From an uncultured Fodinibius sp. (GTDB lineage Bacteria > Bacteroidota > Rhodothermia > Balneolales > Balneolaceae): DNA of 64,000 bases. The notes beneath the pieces were generated by a model. That model saw nothing but the letters and a program-made list of their open reading frames with translations. It had not been told where the DNA came from and ran no database searches. Positions within the stretch are counted from its first letter, which is position 1. Each line of letters starts with the position of its first letter. A program made the position numbers and the translations under genes. The stretch is taken from contig CAJXOG010000007.1 of NCBI GenBank assembly GCA_913057775.1, forward strand, positions 1 through 64,000, read 5' to 3'. Below are positions 59,784 to 64,000 of the stretch, piece by piece.

Positions 59784-59897
59784 GAATCTCTGCATTGTCA
59801 TATCGATAAACGGGAATAATCTTCATATGATGAATCTAAACAAAGATATCCCGCTCACGTTCGAAATGACATCTTCTTTAAAAATAGTTTCAACTAC

Positions 59898-62306
59898 ATG
59901 AAGATTTCTTACAACTGGCTTAAAGAATTTATTAATCTTAAACTCTCACCGGAAGAAACGGCTGAAAAGCTTACCCTCATTGGCTTAGAGGTAGAAGAAG
60001 TAACGCAATATGGTAGTAAACTTGAGGGAGTAGTTGTTGGGAAAATTTTAGAGGTGAAAGATCATCCCAATGCCGATCGCCTTCGTATTTGTCAGGTTGA
60101 TATAGGCTCTGATCAACATCAAATCATCTGCGGGGCCGATAATGTAGCTGCTGGACAAAAAGTGCCGGTTGCGACCGTTGGCACTACCCTGCCGGTTGAA
60201 ACCGATGACGGTGAACCATTTACCATTCAAAAAGCAAAACTGAGAGGAGAGAAATCTAATGGCATGATCTGTGCCGAAGACGAACTTAAGCTCGGTGATG
60301 ACCACAGCGGTATTATGGTGCTCGATAACGGATTACAGCCCGGCACACCGTTGCACGAAGCCATCGAATTGTATCAGGATTTTATTATCGATATTGAACT
60401 CACTCCCAATCGTCCGGATGCTACATGCCATCTGGGCGTCGCCCGGGATTTATCCGCAGCCCTGAATCTGGAACTCAATAAACCTTTTGATACTGATTTT
60501 GAAGAGGCTGAACCACTTGATGAAATTGATATAAAAATTGAATCTCCTGAAAAATGTCATCGCTATATTGGAAAATTAGTAAAAGGCATAACCGTTGAAG
60601 AATCCCCTAATTGGCTACAGAATCGCCTTAAAGCTATTGGCGTTCGCCCGGTAAACAACATCGTTGATATCACTAACTATGTGATGTTTGAACTTGGACA
60701 ACCCCTCCACGGCTTTGATGCTGATACTATAAAGGGCGATAAAATTATCGTTAAGGATTTTGATGAGGAGATCGAATTTGAAACACTGGATCATGTAAAA
60801 CGAACGTGTTCTGCCGGCACACTTTTTATTTGTGACGGGAAAGAACCCGTTGCCATTGCCGGTGTGATGGGTGGCGTTGATTCTGAGGTAAGCGATGAAA
60901 CACAAAACGTGCTAATAGAAAGCGCCTATTTTGATCCCGCAACGATCCGTAAAACAGCCAAAGAGCAGATGTTGCAATCTGATGCCTCCTATCGCTTTGA
61001 ACGGGGCGTAGATCCTCAGCTGCAGCGCATTGCGGCAGAGCGAGCAGCAGAACTAATGGCCGATATCGCCGGTGGTACCATTGTTGATGCTTGCTCGGAC
61101 GCTCATCCCATAAAAACAGAGCCAGAGGAAATTACGCTCAGACAAGCATACGTCAATCGTCTACTAGGCACCAGCTTCGGTATTGACAAAATTGAAAACA
61201 TACTGCATGGGCTCGAGCTCGAGCTGCTCGATAAAAATGAAGCTAATCTTACCTATTCTATTCCCACATTCCGTCCCGATTTGGAGCGCGAAGTGGATCT
61301 CATTGAGGAAGTCGGTCGTCTATTCGATTACAATAATATTCCAACGCCTAAGCACGGTAAGTTTACATCCCCCGAGCCATTAACCGATTGGGAACAACTG
61401 CTGAGTAAAGCCAAGGAAACAGCCAAAGGCATGCAGTTTCGGGAAATATATTCCAACTCACTGATGCCCGAAGAGGATGCTGAGTTGCTGGGAGACCTGG
61501 ATAACATGATTCACACCCTCAATCCCATTTCCACCGATATGACGACCCTTAGGCCTTCCCTGCTTTATGGATTTTTGACATCAGTGGCTTATAACTTCAA
61601 TCGTAAAGTTAAACAGGTTCGATTTTTTGAAGTGGGGAATGTTTTTGAGAAAGCAGATGAAGGAACCTATCATGCGAATATTAAAGAGCAAACCAATATT
61701 CTGTTTGGTCTGGCTGGATTTAAAACCATCGAGCACTGGAAAACCAATCCTGAGCATTATGATGTTTTCGATCTTAAAGCACCGGTAGAAAACTTTTTAC
61801 AACAGTTTGACCTTTTGGATGCCCTCTCCCAACAAGCCGATGAACAGAACAGGCTGCTGTATACCTTTGAAGATGAAGAAATAGGACGAATCTTTGAAAT
61901 CCCCAAAGAGTTAACAAATAATTACGATATTGAGCTTCCCGCCTTTGCTGCAGAATTTTCGCTGACAAAAATTCAAGAAGTACATCGGCAGTTAGGATCT
62001 AAGCAATACGAAGAAGTTTCAAAATTTCCTGCTTTTGATTTCGATTTCGGAGTTGTTGTAGACTCCCACATCAAAGCAGGCGACCTGTTAGAAACCATCA
62101 AAGACACAGCCGGAGATTCACTCAAAGAACTGGATGTTTTTGATGTTTTCGAGGGAGAATCGCTCGGAGAAAACAAAAAAAGTATCGCATTCAGACTTTC
62201 TTTCCTTGATGAAGAAAAGACATTGACTATCAAGGATGTAGAACCTATAATTAATAAAGTTCTAAAGGTTCTAGAAAATCAGTATTCAGCAAAACTTCGA
62301 CAATAA
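59898..62306 (+). CDS. pheT: Phenylalanine-tRNA ligase beta subunit
   Basis: PheT contributes editing and tRNA recognition. The 802-residue protein opens MKISYNWLKEFINLKLSPEE. It has the OB-fold tRNA-binding domain (VVGKILEVKDHPNADRLRIC), a B3/B4 editing region (VRPVNNIVDITNYVMFELGQPLHGFD in part, YRFERGVDPQ), the B5 domain (SYRFERG, VNRLLGTSFG), and the C-terminal ferredoxin-like anticodon domain (KFPAFDFDFGVVVD, VFEGESLGENKKSIAFRL). Length matches family. The 114-base gap after pheS includes a weak imperfect inverted repeat (CGGGAATA near 59808 with TATCCCG near 59850). Confidence 0.96.
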   Translation: MKISYNWLKEFINLKLSPEETAEKLTLIGLEVEEVTQYGSKLEGVVVGKILEVKDHPNADRLRICQVDIGSDQHQIICGADNVAAGQKVPVATVGTTLPVETDDGEPFTIQKAKLRGEKSNGMICAEDELKLGDDHSGIMVLDNGLQPGTPLHEAIELYQDFIIDIELTPNRPDATCHLGVARDLSAALNLELNKPFDTDFEEAEPLDEIDIKIESPEKCHRYIGKLVKGITVEESPNWLQNRLKAIGVRPVNNIVDITNYVMFELGQPLHGFDADTIKGDKIIVKDFDEEIEFETLDHVKRTCSAGTLFICDGKEPVAIAGVMGGVDSEVSDETQNVLIESAYFDPATIRKTAKEQMLQSDASYRFERGVDPQLQRIAAERAAELMADIAGGTIVDACSDAHPIKTEPEEITLRQAYVNRLLGTSFGIDKIENILHGLELELLDKNEANLTYSIPTFRPDLEREVDLIEEVGRLFDYNNIPTPKHGKFTSPEPLTDWEQLLSKAKETAKGMQFREIYSNSLMPEEDAELLGDLDNMIHTLNPISTDMTTLRPSLLYGFLTSVAYNFNRKVKQVRFFEVGNVFEKADEGTYHANIKEQTNILFGLAGFKTIEHWKTNPEHYDVFDLKAPVENFLQQFDLLDALSQQADEQNRLLYTFEDEEIGRIFEIPKELTNNYDIELPAFAAEFSLTKIQEVHRQLGSKQYEEVSKFPAFDFDFGVVVDSHIKAGDLLETIKDTAGDSLKELDVFDVFEGESLGENKKSIAFRLSFLDEEKTLTIKDVEPIINKVLKVLENQYSAKLRQ

Positions 62307-62315
62307 TTCCGAATA

Positions 62316-62573
62316 GTGTTATCAAACGAAAGTCCATATCAGGAGCAGTTCCACGAGTTACTCAATGAGATTCGTGAGGAGGTACAATCTCTGAATGATG
62401 AAATTAAGGAACTCAAAAAAGAGAACAGCGATCTGCGTTCCAAATTGAAAGAAATTCAGGATGGACAGACAGATATCTATTCGGCTATATCGGAATCGGA
62501 GCGACTTTCCCTTCGTCACCAGGTATTGGGCCTAATATCAAAAATTGATAATCATCTGGAGGATAATAAATGA
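62316..62573 (+). CDS. Small coiled-coil protein preceding zapA
   Basis: The 85-residue protein is almost wholly a coiled coil (LNEIREEVQSLNDEIKELKKEN, LRSKLKEIQDGQ), followed by a short helical C-terminus. It starts at GTG 62316, 9 bases after pheT, and its TGA overlaps the zapA ATG (ATGA), so translation is coupled to zapA. I recognise no named family; its size and coiled coil recall ZapB, the ZapA partner in enterics, but sequence similarity is not clear. Confidence 0.75.
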   Translation: MLSNESPYQEQFHELLNEIREEVQSLNDEIKELKKENSDLRSKLKEIQDGQTDIYSAISESERLSLRHQVLGLISKIDNHLEDNK

Positions 62574-62863
62574 AATCCATAAAGATCACCATACTTGGCA
62601 AGCAATATCCGCTAAAGGTTGAAGAATCTGAAGAAGAGGCGATGAAACGAATTGCCGGGTATGTTGACGATAAGTTTCGTCAATATAAAAAGGAGCTTAA
62701 CAAGCAGCCCGATACCACAATTATGACCCTTGCAGCCCTCAGCATTGCTGAAGAGCTGTTTGAAGAACGAAAAAGAAACCGAGAACTCAACCAGCAAGAG
62801 GATAAAACGCTAAAAAATGTCAATGAGTCTCTCGAAAATTTCCTTGAAGAGATACGCCAATAG
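62570..62863 (+). CDS. zapA: Cell division protein ZapA
   Basis: ZapA bundles FtsZ filaments at midcell. The 97-residue protein opens MKSIKITILGKQYPLKVEESEEEAMKRIAGYVDDKF, the typical ZapA fold (strand-strand-helix), with MTLAALSIAEELFEE before the C-terminal coiled coil. GGAGG lies 7 bases before the ATG. It overlaps the coiled-coil gene upstream by 4 bases and is followed by a ymdB-type gene 88 bases later. The 88-base gap is too short for a 6S RNA gene, which often follows zapA elsewhere. Confidence 0.93.
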   Translation: MKSIKITILGKQYPLKVEESEEEAMKRIAGYVDDKFRQYKKELNKQPDTTIMTLAALSIAEELFEERKRNRELNQQEDKTLKNVNESLENFLEEIRQ

Positions 62864-62951
62864 TCTCTTAATTCAATTCTGATAAGGCCATTATTTTCCT
62901 TACTTTTACAGCTTCATTTTAGAAGCTATTTTCTGTTTTAATTCTTACAAC

Positions 62952-63773
62952 ATGTCCAAAGATCTGATTAATATACTTTTTGTTGGCGATATTGTAGGTG
63001 AACCGGGTCTAAGTTTACTCGAAACAGTACTACCCAGTTTTATTGACAAGTATGATGCCGACTTTGTTATAGCCAATGGGGAAAATTCCCATGAAGGAAA
63101 AGGCATTAACCGATCCATTATTAAGCGTCTTTATGATCTGGGCGTGCATGTTATCACGGGTGGAAACCATTCTTTTGCCAAGTGGAAGGTTTTTGATTAC
63201 ATGAAAGAGGACGGAAATATTTTGCGTCCGATGAACTATCCCAAAGGAAATCCCGGTTATGGATTTGGGATATATGATATCCCCAACACCGATGAAAAAA
63301 TTGGAGTACTCAACTTGCAGGGACGTACATTCATGCAGGCAATTGATGATCCTTTTAATACTGCCGATTGGGTGATTGAGCGCATGAATGAGGAAACCGA
63401 TCTCGTTTTTGTCGACTTTCATGCCGAAGCTACTGCTGAAAAGCTTGCCTTGGCTTGGCACCTCGATGGCGATGTATCTGTAATGGTAGGCACACATACT
63501 CATGTCCCCACTAACGATGCGCGTATTTTTCCACAAGGAACCGGCTATATCAGTGATGTAGGGATGACCGGCTCCTTTGACTCTGTATTGGGCATGGATA
63601 AAAATGTATCTATGAATCGTTTTAAATTAGCTACGCCTCATCGTTACCGATTAGCAAACGGCAATAATCATCTTTGTGCCGTTCTTGCCAAAGTAGATAC
63701 CGATACGGCTAAATGTGAATATATTGAGCCCATTATTTACCCTGGATTTAACAGAAGCAATCTTGAAGAGTAG
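62952..63773 (+). CDS. YmdB-type metallophosphoesterase
   Basis: The 273-residue cytoplasmic protein has YmdB/TIGR00282-type metal-site blocks: FVGDIVGEPG, VIANGENSHEGKG, ITGGNHSFAKW, VFVDFHAEATAEK and VGTHTHVPTND. Members have a two-metal phosphodiesterase site and are reported to act on cyclic nucleotides, including 2',3'-cAMP; Bacillus YmdB also affects biofilm and motility gene expression. It lies downstream of zapA on the same strand and is followed after 9 bases by an ABC transporter gene. Confidence 0.93.
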   Translation: MSKDLINILFVGDIVGEPGLSLLETVLPSFIDKYDADFVIANGENSHEGKGINRSIIKRLYDLGVHVITGGNHSFAKWKVFDYMKEDGNILRPMNYPKGNPGYGFGIYDIPNTDEKIGVLNLQGRTFMQAIDDPFNTADWVIERMNEETDLVFVDFHAEATAEKLALAWHLDGDVSVMVGTHTHVPTNDARIFPQGTGYISDVGMTGSFDSVLGMDKNVSMNRFKLATPHRYRLANGNNHLCAVLAKVDTDTAKCEYIEPIIYPGFNRSNLEE

Positions 63774-63782
63774 TATTTTCCA

Positions 63783-64000
63783 ATGTCGATAATATTAGAA
63801 GGGAAAAATATTACCAAGCAATATAAGACCGAGTCCGGCAATGGTACGTTAACCGTTCTGGATGATACATCCATAGGAATAGAAAAAGGATCTGTATCAA
63901 CAGTGATTGGCGTCAGTGGCAGTGGAAAAAGCACGCTGCTTCATATTCTCGGTGGACTTGATAAACCCAACGCCGGCACAGTGCTCTGGGAAAATAATTC
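63783..64000 (+). CDS. LolD-like ABC transporter ATP-binding protein (cut by window end)
   Basis: This reading frame is not in the track because it runs off the window. From ATG 63783 it encodes SIILEGKNITKQYKTESG and the Walker A motif GVSGSGKSTLLHILGGLD, followed by KPNAGTV. The sequence around Walker A is that of the MacB/LolD type, which powers lipoprotein release or efflux. Only the first 72 codons are visible. It starts 9 bases after the YmdB-type stop. Confidence 0.88.
   Translation, partial: MSIILEGKNITKQYKTESGNGTLTVLDDTSIGIEKGSVSTVIGVSGSGKSTLLHILGGLDKPNAGTVLWENN

Noticed and set aside
62864-62951. Possible 6S RNA gene after zapA
   Set aside because: The gap is only 88 bases and shows no long bulged helix; 6S RNA is about 180 bases or more.
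63030-63536. 168-residue minus-strand ORF opposite the YmdB-type gene
   Set aside because: Shadow of a conserved enzyme.
1-64000. tRNA, rRNA, CRISPR array, insertion sequence or transposase
   Set aside because: I scanned the intergenic gaps and the ORF translations and saw no cloverleaf-like gene, repeat-spacer array, transposase motif or terminal repeats. Short tRNA genes could still be missed by eye.

Overview
The window looks like an ordinary chromosomal segment of a halophilic or halotolerant member of the Bacteroidota/Rhodothermota side of the FCB bacteria, most probably the Balneolaceae (Fodinibius, Gracilimonas or Balneola type). This is inferred from overall protein character: acidic proteins, about 40-45% GC by eye, lipoproteins with typical lipoboxes, a BCCT osmolyte carrier, and a MutL whose nuclease motifs are degenerate. 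No 16S rRNA or other phylogenetic marker was compared. There are no rRNA or tRNA genes, insertion sequences, CRISPR arrays or prophage blocks. Coding density is high and most genes sit in short operons.

Layout. 1-3.1 kb: a minimal SUI1 translation factor, a 59-residue partner missing from the ORF track, and a BCCT carrier followed by a tandem universal stress protein. 3.2-5.1 kb: nei, a DinB-like protein and a degenerate phage-type metallopeptidase relative, ended by a hairpin terminator. 5.2-11.3 kb: a membrane protein overlapping a sialidase-fold lipoprotein, a PlsC acyltransferase, a lipoprotein, a DEAD-box helicase with a long charged tail, an FKBP lipoprotein and pyrophosphatase. 11.6-20.3 kb: a recC-recB-recD operon. 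20.4-29.1 kb: a DUF1499 protein, an EamA permease, a fused 2-oxoacid dehydrogenase E1, a homologue of the tRNA-queuosine mannosyltransferase GTDC1, mutL, a small basic membrane protein and icd. 29.2-33.4 kb: an ECF sigma factor, its putative anti-sigma factor, recO, an HtrA protease and an LPP20-like lipoprotein. 33.9-47.5 kb: uvrC, an RluA-type pseudouridine synthase, an LCM-type methyltransferase, an orphan anti-sigma-like protein, rmuC, OsmC, a zinc ribbon, a FrnE-type oxidoreductase, a lytic transglycosylase, a matrixin-like protease with a coiled-coil insert, a GNAT enzyme, a cupin, a YdjM-like protein and cvfB.

47.5-49.8 kb is the least ordinary part. It holds an AT-rich spacer, a long imperfect hairpin, a 39-residue lysine-rich ORF not in the track, and a tight two-gene module. 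The module is a SatD-family protein, whose N-terminal half reads like a class III nucleotide cyclase fold and whose C-terminus has a helix-turn-helix, followed by a DUF3307-type membrane protein. An operator-like inverted repeat lies just upstream. This is the best candidate for an undescribed signalling system here.

49.8-64 kb: a UPF0182 membrane protein, a soluble five-PAS histidine kinase, and the conserved translation block thrS-infC-rpmI-rplT-pheS-pheT. infC has no ATG, GTG or TTG start available and appears to start at AUC. The window ends with a small coiled-coil protein, zapA, a YmdB-type phosphodiesterase and the start of a LolD-like ABC ATPase cut by the window edge.

Functionally the segment is rich in DNA repair (Nei, RecBCD, MutL, RecO, UvrC, RmuC), envelope stress and quality control (sigma/anti-sigma, HtrA, FKBP, OsmC, FrnE) and core translation.
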